DNA from: Limnohabitans sp. T6-20
Lineage (GTDB): Bacteria > Pseudomonadota > Gammaproteobacteria > Burkholderiales > Burkholderiaceae_C
DNA length: 64,000 nt
Direction: 5' to 3'
Assembly: GCF_003063505.1 (NCBI RefSeq)
Contig: NZ_NERW01000002.1
Span: 806,001-870,000 of the forward strand
The notes below the pieces were generated by a model that ran no database searches, was not told the DNA's origin, and saw only the letters and a program-made list of their open reading frames with translations. Positions 8,885 through 17,230 of the stretch are shown in pieces (within the stretch, counting starts at the first letter, position 1; every line of letters begins with the position of its first letter). The position numbers were made by a program, and so were the translations under genes.

Positions 8885-9157
8885 GTGAACAAAACAGAAC
8901 TGATCGAACACATTGCAAAACAGGCTGACTTGTCCAAAGCAGCTGCAGGTCGCGCATTGGAAGCCACAATGGGCGCTGTTCGCGCCACCTTGAAAAAAGG
9001 CGGCACGGTTTCTTTGGTCGGTTTTGGTACCTTTGCCGTGGGCAAACGTGCAGCCCGAACCGGTCGCAATCCACGCACTGGCGCAGCGATTAAAATCAAG
9101 TCAGCCAAAGTTCCAAAGTTCCGCCCAGGTAAAGCCCTGAAGGACGCTTTGAACTGA
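8885..9157 (+). CDS. hupB: DNA-binding protein HU
   Basis: HU is a small histone-like protein that bends DNA and organises the nucleoid as a dimer. With the GTG start at 8885 the protein is 90 residues, exactly the HU length, beginning [14 protein letters not shown]. The body of the beta arm, [18 protein letters not shown], and the ending [12 protein letters not shown] are canonical. An AAGAGG ribosome-binding sequence lies at about 8873-8878. Upstream ATG codons in the same frame add a hydrophilic stretch not found in HU and are rejected. The order hupB-tRNA-Val-ppiD resembles the lon-hupB-ppiD arrangement in many proteobacteria, but lon is absent here. Confidence 0.96.
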   Translation: MNKTELIEHIAKQADLSKAAAGRALEATMGAVRATLKKGGTVSLVGFGTFAVGKRAARTGRNPRTGAAIKIKSAKVPKFRPGKALKDALN

Positions 9158-9174
9158 CAACACTTTTTCAGGTG

Positions 9175-9250
9175 GGGCGCTTAGCTCAGTTGGTAGAGCG
9201 GCTCCTTTACACGGAGTAGGTCGGCGGTTCGAGACCGTCAGCGCCCACCA
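9175..9250 (+). tRNA. tRNA-Val (anticodon TAC)
   Basis: A 76-base cloverleaf with acceptor arms GGGCGCT/AGCGCCC, D-arm TAGCTCAGTTGGTAGAGC, anticodon loop TTTACAC (anticodon TAC) and T-arm GGCGGTTCGAGACCGTC. The 3' CCA is encoded. It lies 17 bases after hupB and may be cotranscribed with it. Confidence 0.97.
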
Positions 9251-9260
9251 CCACAAAAGT

Positions 9261-9289
9261 AAAGGCGAACCCTGTGTTCGCCTTTTTTC
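9261..9289 (+). terminator. Intrinsic terminator after tRNA-Val
   Basis: GGCGAAC-cctgt-GTTCGCC forms a seven-base-pair stem followed by six T. It ends the hupB/tRNA-Val transcript 22 bases before ppiD. Confidence 0.85.
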
Positions 9290-9311
9290 TTGATAACCCG
9301 AGACTTCGATC

Positions 9312-11243
9312 ATGTTTGATTCCATTCGCAACAACTCAAAAATCTGGATGGGGTTGTTGTTCTTGTTGGTGATTCCGTCTTTTGTGCTGTTTGGTCTCGA
9401 CAGCTACAGCCGGTTTGAGGACAAAGGTGCGGTAGTCGCCCGGGTGGATGGTCAAAAGATCACCAAAACCGAGTGGGACTCAGCCCATCAGGCCGAAGTG
9501 GATCGCATTCGGGTGTCCATGCCCAATCTGGATCCCAAATTGCTGGACTCGGCTGAAGCCCGTTATGCCACTTTGGACCGCATGGTCAATGAACGCTTGA
9601 TTGCGATTGCGTCAGAAAAACAGCTGCTGGTGACCAGTGATCAGCGTTTGGCGCGTTATCTGCAGCAAGACCCGTCGATCGCAGGACTCCGTGGTGCAGA
9701 CGGCAAACTGGACATGGAGCGCTATCGCCAGCTGGCCGCCAGCCAAGGCATGACCCCTGAAATGCTGGAAGCCCGCGTTCGCCGTGATCTGTCCAATCAA
9801 CAAGTGCTTGCAGGTTTGCAGGGCTCGGTGTTTGCCACGCAGCGCCAAGCCGACATGGCACTGGATGCTTATTTGCAGCGCCGTGAAATTCAGGTTCAGC
9901 GATGGGTGTCAGCCGAGTTTGCTGCCAAGGTTCAGGTGACCAATGCAGATCTGGAGCGGTATTACCAAGAGCAATCCGAACGCTTCCGCTCGGTCGAAAA
10001 TGTCGATCTGGAGTTTTTGGTGCTGGATGTCGCCGCCTTGCAGGCCAAGATCGAGTTGCCTGAGCAAGACCTGAAGACCTACTACGAGCAAAATTTGGAG
10101 CGTTTGGGTGGCCAAGAGCAACGCCGCGCAAGCCATATTCTGGTCAATGCGGCCAAGGACCTGCCCGCGGCCGACAAGCAAAAAGCCCGTGCCAAGGCTG
10201 AAAGCCTGTTGGCAGCCGTGCGCAAAGCCCCTAAAACTTTTGCCGAAGTGGCGCGCAAAAATTCGGATGACACAGGCTCTGCCAGCCGTGGCGGTGATCT
10301 CGACTTTTTTGCACGCGGCGCCATGGTCAAGCCTTTTGAAGATGCCGCATTCGCGCTTCAAAAAGGCGACATCAGCGACATCGTTGAATCAGATTTCGGG
10401 TTCCACATCATTCAGCTGACCGATGTCAAACTGCCGCAGGCACCTTCTTTTGAGTCGATGCGCCCACAGCTGGAAGCCGATCTGCGCAAGCAGCAAGCCC
10501 AGCGTCAGTTCGCTGAGTTGGCTGAGACTTTCAGCAACAGTGTTTACGAACAGTCAGACAGTTTGTCGCCCGTGGCAGAACGTTTGAAGTTGACGGTTCA
10601 AAAAGCGCAAGGCTTAACCCGTACGGCCACCCCAGGCGCTCAGGGGGTGATGAACAACCCCAAAGTGCTGCAAGCGGTCTTCTCAGAGGATGCGCTTGTC
10701 AAACGCCGCAACACTGCGGCTGTTGAGGTGGCGCCCAATACATTGGTTTCTGCCCGGGTTGTCAATCACCGCCCGGCAGCTGTGCGTCCGTTTGATGAAG
10801 TCAAGGCCGATGTGCGACAGCTTTTGATTCAGTCCAAATCTGCTGAATTGGCCAAAGCAGAGGGCCAGGCCCGATTGGCCGCCTGGAAGGGCGAGCCTGC
10901 GCAAGCTAATTTGGGCAGTGCTGTGACCGTGTCAAGAGAACAAGCTCAAGAGCAGCCTCAAGCAGTGGTGCAGGCCGCTTTGCGTGCCGACCCTGCAAAG
11001 CTGCCTGCTTTGACAGGTGTCGACCTGGGCGCCCAAGGTTATGCCGTTGTTCGTGTGAACAAAATTGTGCCTCGCCCAGAGATGACTGCGCAGCAAGCAG
11101 ACCAAAGCCGCCAGCAATTTGCCCGCTTGTGGGGTCAGGCTGAATCGCAAGCTTATTTGGCCAGTTTGAAGTCTCAGTTCAAGGTTGAAATCCTGGCTGA
11201 AAAACCTCAAAAGATGATGGCATCCGCAGCAGTAAAGCCATGA
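9312..11243 (+). CDS. ppiD: Periplasmic folding chaperone PpiD (SurA-like, peptidyl-prolyl isomerase domain)
   Basis: PpiD is an inner-membrane-anchored chaperone that meets proteins leaving the Sec translocon. The 643-residue protein starts with a short cytoplasmic stretch and one membrane anchor (about residues 12-30), then a SurA-like N-terminal chaperone region with KITKTEWD near residue 50, one parvulin-type rotamase domain (about 269-372, with RRASHILVNAAKD and GGDLDFFARGAMVKPFEDAAF), and a long C-terminal chaperone region. The length is close to the usual 620-640. It lies between two tRNA genes, and the tRNA-His -10 element is only ten bases past its stop. Confidence 0.95.
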   Translation: MFDSIRNNSKIWMGLLFLLVIPSFVLFGLDSYSRFEDKGAVVARVDGQKITKTEWDSAHQAEVDRIRVSMPNLDPKLLDSAEARYATLDRMVNERLIAIASEKQLLVTSDQRLARYLQQDPSIAGLRGADGKLDMERYRQLAASQGMTPEMLEARVRRDLSNQQVLAGLQGSVFATQRQADMALDAYLQRREIQVQRWVSAEFAAKVQVTNADLERYYQEQSERFRSVENVDLEFLVLDVAALQAKIELPEQDLKTYYEQNLERLGGQEQRRASHILVNAAKDLPAADKQKARAKAESLLAAVRKAPKTFAEVARKNSDDTGSASRGGDLDFFARGAMVKPFEDAAFALQKGDISDIVESDFGFHIIQLTDVKLPQAPSFESMRPQLEADLRKQQAQRQFAELAETFSNSVYEQSDSLSPVAERLKLTVQKAQGLTRTATPGAQGVMNNPKVLQAVFSEDALVKRRNTAAVEVAPNTLVSARVVNHRPAAVRPFDEVKADVRQLLIQSKSAELAKAEGQARLAAWKGEPAQANLGSAVTVSREQAQEQPQAVVQAALRADPAKLPALTGVDLGAQGYAVVRVNKIVPRPEMTAQQADQSRQQFARLWGQAESQAYLASLKSQFKVEILAEKPQKMMASAAVKP

Positions 11244-11252
11244 GCTTCAGGC

Positions 11253-11258
11253 TATAAT
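11253..11258 (+). promoter_or_regulatory. -10 element of the tRNA-His promoter
   Basis: A perfect TATAAT lies 11 bases before the tRNA (counting its extra 5' G at 11269), in the short gap after ppiD. A clear -35 box is not visible at the expected distance. Confidence 0.55.
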
Positions 11259-11269
11259 ATCGACCTACG

Positions 11270-11345
11270 GTGGCTGTAGCTCAGTTGGTAGAGTCCAGGA
11301 TTGTGATTCCTGTTGTCGTGGGTTCGAGCCCCATCAGCCACCCCA
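11270..11345 (+). tRNA. tRNA-His (anticodon GTG)
   Basis: The cloverleaf has acceptor arms GTGGCTG/CAGCCAC, D-arm TAGCTCAGTTGGTAGAG, anticodon loop ATTGTGA (anticodon GTG) and T-arm CGTGGGTTCGAGCCCCAT. The discriminator base is C and CCA is encoded. A G at 11269 can pair with this C as the extra G(-1) that identifies tRNA-His. Confidence 0.97.
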
Positions 11346-11351
11346 AAAATC

Positions 11352-11383
11352 AAAAGGCCCTTTCGAGATCGGAAGGGCCTTTT
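11352..11383 (+). terminator. Intrinsic terminator after tRNA-His
   Basis: AAAAGGCCCTTTC and GGAAGGGCCTTTT form a long stem with a short loop and a T-rich end, six bases after the tRNA. Confidence 0.85.
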
Positions 11384-11519
11384 CATTTGTGCATCACTTT
11401 GTTTGTGAAGCCAACTTGTCCCCCGTTGATCACCGGATACCCCATGCTTATCCACAGGGTTGTCCCGTGACGCCACCGGCTGCCGGGGCTAACATGGCCT
11501 TTTGATTTTTCGGTTCTCA

Positions 11520-12938
11520 ATGTCTGCTGTTTTCTCCCCCCATTTGAGTGAATTTCCCTCAGACCTGTCTTCAGACAGTCAAATTGCCAAACTGCGTGTT
11601 CCGCCGCATTCCATCGAGGCCGAGTCGAGTGTGTTGGGTGGTTTGCTGCTCGACAACGGGGCATGGGACCGTGTTGGCGATTTGCTGGTGGATTCGGATT
11701 TTTACCGGCATGAGCACAAGTTGATTTATGCAGCGATTGGTGCGTTGATCAACGCCTCCAAGCCTGCCGATGTGATCACCGTCAGTGAGCAGTTGCAAAA
11801 CCAGGGCAAAACCGCAGAAATGGGCGGCTTGGGTTATTTGAATTCGCTGGCGCAATATGTGCCAAGCGCCAGCAACATTCGTCGTTACGCAGAAATCGTG
11901 CGTGAGCGCTCCATCTTGCGAAAGCTGGTCTCTGCCAGCGACGAGATCGCCACCAACGCCTTCAACCCGCAGGGCAAGGCGATTGACCGGATTCTGGACG
12001 AGGCCGAGCAAAAGATCTTCAACATTGGTGAAGAAGGCTCACGCATGAAGCAGGGCTTTCAGTCGATGGACACGCTGGTGGTCGAGCTGCTGGACCGCGT
12101 GCAGGAGATGGCTGACAACCCCAACGACATCACGGGCGTGCCCACCGGTTTTTATGATCTGGATCGCATGACCTCAGGCCTGCAGCCAGGTGACATGGTC
12201 GTTTTGGCCGCGCGTCCTTCGATGGGTAAAACGGCTTTTGCCATCAACATCGCAGAGCATGTGGCCTTGAACGAGGGCTTGCCGGTGGCGGTGTTCTCGA
12301 TGGAAATGGGCGCATCCCAGTTGGCGGTTCGTGTGGTCGGCTCGATTGGCCGCATCGACCAGGGGCATTTGCGGACAGGCAAGCTCAGTGACGACGAATG
12401 GCCACGCTTGACCGAAGCCATCGAAAAGCTGCGCACGGTGTCTTTGCACATCGACGAAACGCCTGGCCTGACACCATCCGAGCTGCGTGCCAACGCCCGC
12501 CGCTTGGCACGTCAGTGCGGCAAGCTGGGCTTGATTGTGGTGGACTATTTGCAGCTCATGAGCGGTTCGGGCAGTTCCGGGGGCGACAACCGCGCGACCG
12601 AGTTGGGCGAAATTTCGCGTGGTCTGAAAATGCTGGCCAAAGAACTGCAGTGCCCGGTGATTGCGCTGTCGCAGCTGAACCGAAGCGTCGAGCAGCGCAC
12701 CGACAAGCGCCCCATGATGAGCGACTTGCGAGAGTCCGGCGCCATCGAGCAGGATGCCGACATCATCATGTTCATTTACCGTGATGACTATTACAACAAG
12801 GATTCCAAAGATCCTGGCGTGGCAGAAATCATCATCGGCAAGCAACGTAACGGCCCGACAGGCACGGTCCGCTTGACCTTCCTGAAGAACCTGACGCGTT
12901 TTGAAAGTCTGGCGTCGGGTCTGAGCGACGATTACTGA
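11520..12938 (+). CDS. dnaB: Replicative DNA helicase DnaB
   Basis: DnaB is the hexameric 5'-3' helicase that unwinds the chromosome at the fork. The 472-residue protein has the N-terminal helical domain (LRVPPHSIEAESSVLGGLLLD from about residue 24), a linker helix, and a RecA-like motor with Walker A ARPSMGKTAF (about 231-240), Walker B LGLIVVDYLQLM near 340, and GSIEQDADIIMFIYRD-like ending near 415. There is no intein interruption of the Walker A. The start at 11520 (MSAVFSPH) was chosen over an ATG six codons upstream; either is possible. Here dnaB follows tRNA-His rather than rplI, its neighbour in many proteobacteria. It converges on the PIN-PhoH gene with a 21-base gap and no clear terminator. 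Confidence 0.97.
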   Translation: MSAVFSPHLSEFPSDLSSDSQIAKLRVPPHSIEAESSVLGGLLLDNGAWDRVGDLLVDSDFYRHEHKLIYAAIGALINASKPADVITVSEQLQNQGKTAEMGGLGYLNSLAQYVPSASNIRRYAEIVRERSILRKLVSASDEIATNAFNPQGKAIDRILDEAEQKIFNIGEEGSRMKQGFQSMDTLVVELLDRVQEMADNPNDITGVPTGFYDLDRMTSGLQPGDMVVLAARPSMGKTAFAINIAEHVALNEGLPVAVFSMEMGASQLAVRVVGSIGRIDQGHLRTGKLSDDEWPRLTEAIEKLRTVSLHIDETPGLTPSELRANARRLARQCGKLGLIVVDYLQLMSGSGSSGGDNRATELGEISRGLKMLAKELQCPVIALSQLNRSVEQRTDKRPMMSDLRESGAIEQDADIIMFIYRDDYYNKDSKDPGVAEIIIGKQRNGPTGTVRLTFLKNLTRFESLASGLSDDY

Positions 12939-12959
12939 GACCCGACGACAGCTTGATCT

Positions 12960-14624
12960 TTACAGTGCTTCGCTGGCAAAGTCTGCCAGTCTGGAGCGCT
13001 CACCGCGTGCCAGCGTGATGTGGCCGCCATGTGCCCAGCCTTTGAAGCGGTCGACCGCATAGGTCAGGCCGGATGAGCCTTCGGTCAGGTAGGGCGTATC
13101 GATCTGGGCCAGGTTGCCCATGCAGATGATCTTGGTGCCCGGGCCTGCCCGTGTGATGAGTGTTTTCATCTGCTTGGGCGTCAGGTTTTGGGCCTCGTCG
13201 ATGATCACGTACTTGTTCATGAAGGTGCGACCCCGCATGAAGTTCATGCTCTTGATCTTGATGCGGCTCTTGATCAACTCGTTGGTGGCGGCGCGGCCCC
13301 ATTCACCGGCATTGCCGCCATCGCCTTTGGCCAAAAACTCCAGGTTGTCATCGAGTGCGCCCATCCAGGGGCCCATTTTTTCTTCTTCGGTGCCGGGCAA
13401 GAAACCGATGTCTTCGCCCACGCTGACAGTGGCGCGGGTCATGATGATTTCGGTGTAGCGGCGGTCATCCAGCACTTGTGTCAAACCTGCGGCCAATGCC
13501 ATCAAGGTTTTGCCGGTGCCCGCAGTTCCAGCCAGAGTGACAAAGTCAACGTCTGGATCGGTGAGCAAGTTCATCGCAAAATTTTGCTCACGGTTGCGGG
13601 TGGTCACGCCCCAGACCGCATTTTTCTGGTGGTTGAAGTCTTTGAGTGTGCGCAGTACAGCCGTTTTGCCGCGAATTTCGGTGACGCGGGCATACAAGCT
13701 GGGCTCGCCCGGAGCCTCAAAGTAGACAAACTGATTCATGAACAGGCTGGGCACGATGGGGCCGCTGATGCGGTAAAAGGTGTGCGTGCCTTGTTGCCAG
13801 CTCTCCACGGTTTTGCCATGGCGTATCCAGAAATCAGCGGGCAAAGCCAATGAGCCGGGGTACAGCAGGTCACCGTCTTCGAGCGTCTTGTCGTTTTGGT
13901 AGTCCTCGGCTTGAAGACCCAAAGCCCGCGCCTTGACCCGCATGTTGATGTCCTTGGACACCAACACCACTTCGCGTGGGGCTTGCAACTGGCCCAGCGC
14001 TTTCACAACGCCCAAAATCTGGTTGTCGGCTTTGCCTTGTGGCAGGGCCAAAGGCAAGCTCAAATCCAGTGCCTGGGTCTGGAAAAACAACAGGCCCATC
14101 GCATCGGTGTGGCCCGTTGCGCTCAAGGGCGAGCCTTTGCCCAGGTCAGCACCTTGCGCACTGGCCAGGGCATCGAGTGAGCGGCTGGCTTGACGCGCAT
14201 TGCGCGCCACTTCGGTCATGCCTTTTTTGTGGCCATCCAGCTCTTCGAGCACGATCATCGGCAAGAAGACATCGTGTTCTTCAAAGCGGAACAGGCTCAT
14301 CGGGTCGTGCATGAGCACGTTGGTGTCGAGCACAAAGAGTTTGCTCGGTCCGGTTCGGCGTTTAGGTCGGCTCACGGGCGCAAAGCTGGGCATTGAGGCA
14401 GCGGGCACAGGGGCTGCGGGTGGCGTCGCTGCCGCCGTTGGCGCTTTGCGGCCGCGGGGAACCCGTTTGGGCTCCGTGGCAGCGGGTGCCTGAGCAGGGG
14501 CCGCTGGCACCTTGGTTTCAACTTGCACCATCACGGGCGACTTTTCTTCGTCAGCGCTTGATGCCTCGAAAGCTGTGTGGGTCAAGCGGCTGGCGCGTTG
14601 GGTGGGAGCGGGTGGCAGTGGCAT
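12960..14624 (-). CDS. PIN-domain/PhoH-like fusion ATPase (PhoH2 family)
   Basis: This 554-residue protein joins a PIN-type nuclease domain to a PhoH ATPase. After a Pro/Ala-rich, probably disordered N-terminus (about residues 1-90), the PIN domain starts with KLFVLDTNVLMHDP near 93, containing its metal-binding aspartate. The PhoH motor has Walker A AGTAGTGKT near 366 and Walker B NKYVIIDEAQNL near 473. PhoH2 proteins studied elsewhere are RNA helicase/ribonucleases; the cellular role in this group is not established. The start at 14624 follows an AAGAGG sequence; an upstream in-frame codon at 14690 would lie inside the terminator of the gene before it. Confidence 0.93.
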   Translation of the reverse strand: MPLPPAPTQRASRLTHTAFEASSADEEKSPVMVQVETKVPAAPAQAPAATEPKRVPRGRKAPTAAATPPAAPVPAASMPSFAPVSRPKRRTGPSKLFVLDTNVLMHDPMSLFRFEEHDVFLPMIVLEELDGHKKGMTEVARNARQASRSLDALASAQGADLGKGSPLSATGHTDAMGLLFFQTQALDLSLPLALPQGKADNQILGVVKALGQLQAPREVVLVSKDINMRVKARALGLQAEDYQNDKTLEDGDLLYPGSLALPADFWIRHGKTVESWQQGTHTFYRISGPIVPSLFMNQFVYFEAPGEPSLYARVTEIRGKTAVLRTLKDFNHQKNAVWGVTTRNREQNFAMNLLTDPDVDFVTLAGTAGTGKTLMALAAGLTQVLDDRRYTEIIMTRATVSVGEDIGFLPGTEEEKMGPWMGALDDNLEFLAKGDGGNAGEWGRAATNELIKSRIKIKSMNFMRGRTFMNKYVIIDEAQNLTPKQMKTLITRAGPGTKIICMGNLAQIDTPYLTEGSSGLTYAVDRFKGWAHGGHITLARGERSRLADFASEAL

Positions 14625-14668
14625 GAGCGAAGGCCTCTTGAGAAGTGAAAAATTCTGTCGCTGAAAAA

Positions 14669-14702
14669 TAAAAAGCCGCCTGGAGGCCAAGGCGGCTTTT
14701 TA
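14669..14702 (-). terminator. Intrinsic terminator of the peroxiredoxin operon
   Basis: AAAAAGCCGCC and GGCGGCTTTTT form a strong stem around a ten-base loop. It lies between the BCP peroxiredoxin gene and the PhoH-like gene, both read leftward, so it should end the peroxiredoxin transcript. Confidence 0.85.
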
Positions 14703-14781
14703 CGAAGGAGAAGAGGGGGCTGAATTTCAGCGGCATGAATTCATTATGCACGAGCTCAAAGACAATTCCCTCGCGCTTCGG

Positions 14782-15267
14782 TCAGGCGACCGCAGCGGCT
14801 TTCTTCAGGTCTTTGACGGCTTTGAGCACTTCTTCCACATGGCCTGGAACTTTCAGACCGCGCCACTCTTGCTTGAGTGTGCCGTCGGCACCCACCAAAA
14901 ATGTGCTGCGCTCAATGCCTTTGACTTTTTTGCCGTACATGATTTTGTTTTTGACCACACCGAACATGTGGCACATTTTTTCTTCTGTGTCGGCAATCAA
15001 CTCAAAAGGCAATTCCAGCTTGGCTTTGAAGTCATCGTGCGATTTCATGTTGTCACGCGAGACACCCAGAACCAGGGCGCCGGCTTTGACAAAATCTTTG
15101 TACTTGTCGCGGAACTGCATGGCTTCGGTCGTGCAGCCTGGGGTGTTGTCTTTGGGGTAGAAAAACAAAACCACGGGTTGGCCGAGGTGGGAGATGTTCG
15201 AAACTTTCAGACCGCTGGTCGCGTTCGCTTCAAATTCGGGGAGGGGTTTGTTAAGAACGATCGCCAT
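14782..15267 (-). CDS. bcp: Thiol peroxidase, BCP (PrxQ) type
   Basis: BCP-type peroxiredoxins reduce hydrogen and organic peroxides using thioredoxin. The 161-residue protein has the thioredoxin fold with VVLFFYPKDNTPGCTTEA; the peroxidatic Cys is residue 45. The resolving Cys that many BCP proteins have five residues later is missing (Met at 50); the next cysteine is near residue 95 in EEKMCHMFG. The catalytic Arg region is present (IERSTFLV near 118). The start at 15267 (MAIVLNKPLPEF) matches family N-termini; upstream codons add an unconserved tail. The gene is downstream of an Mth938-like gene on the same strand. Confidence 0.94.
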   Translation of the reverse strand: MAIVLNKPLPEFEANATSGLKVSNISHLGQPVVLFFYPKDNTPGCTTEAMQFRDKYKDFVKAGALVLGVSRDNMKSHDDFKAKLELPFELIADTEEKMCHMFGVVKNKIMYGKKVKGIERSTFLVGADGTLKQEWRGLKVPGHVEEVLKAVKDLKKAAAVA

Positions 15268-15424
15268 AAAACTTTGATCTCGCTTGACAGGTTGAGCGCT
15301 TGACGCCATCAAATGGTGTCAAATTCGCTAAAGGCCGTGGGCCTTGGCAACCTTCGATTTTACTCTGAATGCAAGCCCTCAATCGCCCAAACCTTTGGAA
15401 ACCATCGATTGTGAAATGCATGCT

Positions 15425-15802
15425 TTAAGCTTCTTGCAGCAAAGCGACCACCACTTTGCGTCCTTCGCTGGCCAGAATGTTGTAGGTGCGGCAGGCGGCG
15501 GGTGTGTCCATGGTTTCAAGGCCAATGCCGCGCTCAATCAAGGGCCGGAGCCAGGCTGGCTGCGGAAATCGCAAGCGGGGGCCACTGCCAAAGATCACCA
15601 GCTCTGCGTCGCTCAGTGCCAATGCCTCGAAATTTTCTGGCTTGAGTTCTTCAAAACGTCGAACTTCCCATTCCTTGGGCACAGCGCCCGGCAGGCTACT
15701 GACCATCAGGGAATGGTCGAATTTTTGACCATTGACCTCTATCCATCCTTCGCCGTAGGCATTGATGGTGAGACTGTTGGATTTGTCGGGTTGTAGTTTC
15801 AT
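15425..15802 (-). CDS. Mth938-like (DUF498 / COG3737) domain protein
   Basis: This 125-residue protein consists of one Mth938-like domain. Visible features are the GWIEVNGQKFDHSLMV strand pair near residue 19, the glycine turn ELVIFGSGPRLRFP near residue 67, and the ending GRKVVVALL. Bacterial members have no firmly established biochemical role; a human relative takes part in assembly of respiratory complex I. It is read toward bcp, with 157 bases between the genes, and is divergent from alaA. Confidence 0.85.
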   Translation of the reverse strand: MKLQPDKSNSLTINAYGEGWIEVNGQKFDHSLMVSSLPGAVPKEWEVRRFEELKPENFEALALSDAELVIFGSGPRLRFPQPAWLRPLIERGIGLETMDTPAACRTYNILASEGRKVVVALLQEA

Positions 15803-15934
15803 GGGGTGATCTGGGCTGGCTGGGCGTATTCAGTCCAACATTAGAGGCGTTGCTCTGGGTTGTAGGGCCGAAATGGCCTTGAAATGTGGTCAAATTATAG
15901 GTTTTCCCCTCTCGCAACCGCCTTTGGAGGCACT

Positions 15935-17176
15935 TTGAAGCCCATTCAAAAATCTGCCAAGCTCGCCAACGTTTGTTATGACATCCGTGGCCCGATCATG
16001 GACCGCGCTCGTCAAATGGAAGAGGACGGGCAAAAGATCATCAAATTGAACATCGGAAACCTGGCAGTTTTCGGCTTTGATGCGCCTGAAGAAATTCAGC
16101 AAGACATGATTCGCAACTTGCCCAACTCGGCAGGTTACTCCGACAGCAAAGGCATTTTTGCAGCGCGTAAAGCCGTCATGCATGAAACCCAAAAGCAGGG
16201 CATCCTGGGCGTCACGCTTGACGACATTTACTTGGGCAACGGTGCCAGCGAATTGATCGTGATGGCCACCAACGGTTTGCTGGACAACGGCGACGAAGTG
16301 CTTTTGCCATCCCCCGATTACCCGCTGTGGACGGCGGCGGCCAGTTTGTCTGGCGGCACGCCCATTCACTACCACTGCGAAGAAGCCAATGGCTGGATGC
16401 CGGATTTGGCGGACATCCGCGCCAAAATCACACCCCGCACCAAAGGCATTGTGGTGATCAACCCCAACAACCCGACGGGCGCGCTGTATTCGGATGAGTT
16501 GCTGATTGGCATTGTGGCCATTGCCCGTGAACACGGCTTGGTGATTTTTGCCGATGAGGTGTATGACAAAGTTTTGTACGACGGCGTCAAACACACTCCC
16601 TTGGCCAGCTTGTCGCAAGATGTGTTGACCTTGACCTTCAACTCCCTGTCTAAAAGCTACCGCTCGTGCGGATACCGGGCAGGCTGGATGGTAATTTCTG
16701 GCGACAAAAAGAACGCCCGCGATTACATCGAGGGTTTGAACATGCTCTCCAACATGCGCTTGTGTGCCAACGTGCCCGGCCAGTGGGCCATTCAGACTGC
16801 CTTGGGTGGGCACCAGAGCATCAACGAGTTGGTGAACGAGGGTGGGCGCTTGCGCAAGCAGCGGGATCTGGCGTATGCGTTGATCACCGCCATTCCGGGT
16901 GTCAGCTGCGTCAAGCCACAAGCGGCGCTTTACATGTTCCCCAAGCTCGATCCTCAGATTTATCCAGTCAAGGATGATCAGGACTTCTTCTTGCAACTGC
17001 TCGAAGAAACCAAGGTGATGCTGGTTCAGGGAACGGGCTTCAATTGGCCTGACACCGATCATTTCCGGATTGTATTTTTGCCACATGAAGACGATTTGCG
17101 TGAAGCCATTGCACGCGTTGCCCGTTTTCTGGAGGGTGCCCGCAAACGCTTCGGCACTGAGGCCTTGGCAGGCTGA
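15935..17176 (+). CDS. alaA: Alanine aminotransferase AlaA-type
   Basis: AlaA makes alanine from pyruvate and glutamate with pyridoxal phosphate. The 413-residue protein follows E. coli AlaA closely from its first residues (KPIQKSAKLANVCYDIRGP), with NIGNLAVFGFDAPEEI, GNGASELIV and SPDYPLWTAA near residues 103-145, NPNNPTGA near 190, and the Schiff-base lysine in SLSKSYRSCGYRAGW near 242. I chose a TTG start at 15935 because it gives the E. coli-like N-terminus and sits four bases after GGAGG (15926-15930). An ATG at 15884 would add 17 unconserved residues. The gene is upstream of hom with a 54-base gap. Confidence 0.92.
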   Translation: MKPIQKSAKLANVCYDIRGPIMDRARQMEEDGQKIIKLNIGNLAVFGFDAPEEIQQDMIRNLPNSAGYSDSKGIFAARKAVMHETQKQGILGVTLDDIYLGNGASELIVMATNGLLDNGDEVLLPSPDYPLWTAAASLSGGTPIHYHCEEANGWMPDLADIRAKITPRTKGIVVINPNNPTGALYSDELLIGIVAIAREHGLVIFADEVYDKVLYDGVKHTPLASLSQDVLTLTFNSLSKSYRSCGYRAGWMVISGDKKNARDYIEGLNMLSNMRLCANVPGQWAIQTALGGHQSINELVNEGGRLRKQRDLAYALITAIPGVSCVKPQAALYMFPKLDPQIYPVKDDQDFFLQLLEETKVMLVQGTGFNWPDTDHFRIVFLPHEDDLREAIARVARFLEGARKRFGTEALAG

Positions 17177-17230
17177 ATTCAAATATCCCAGCCCGATTTT
17201 TTCGGGCGCACTGTAGTAAAGAAGTAGAAA

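Noticed and set aside
12200..12240. Possible intein insertion site in dnaB at the Walker A motif
   Set aside because: The motif is uninterrupted and the protein has normal length.
17177..17230. Possible riboswitch or attenuator before hom
   Set aside because: Only a short CCCGA/TCGGG hairpin is visible in 54 bases; no threonine-rich leader or riboswitch core is present.
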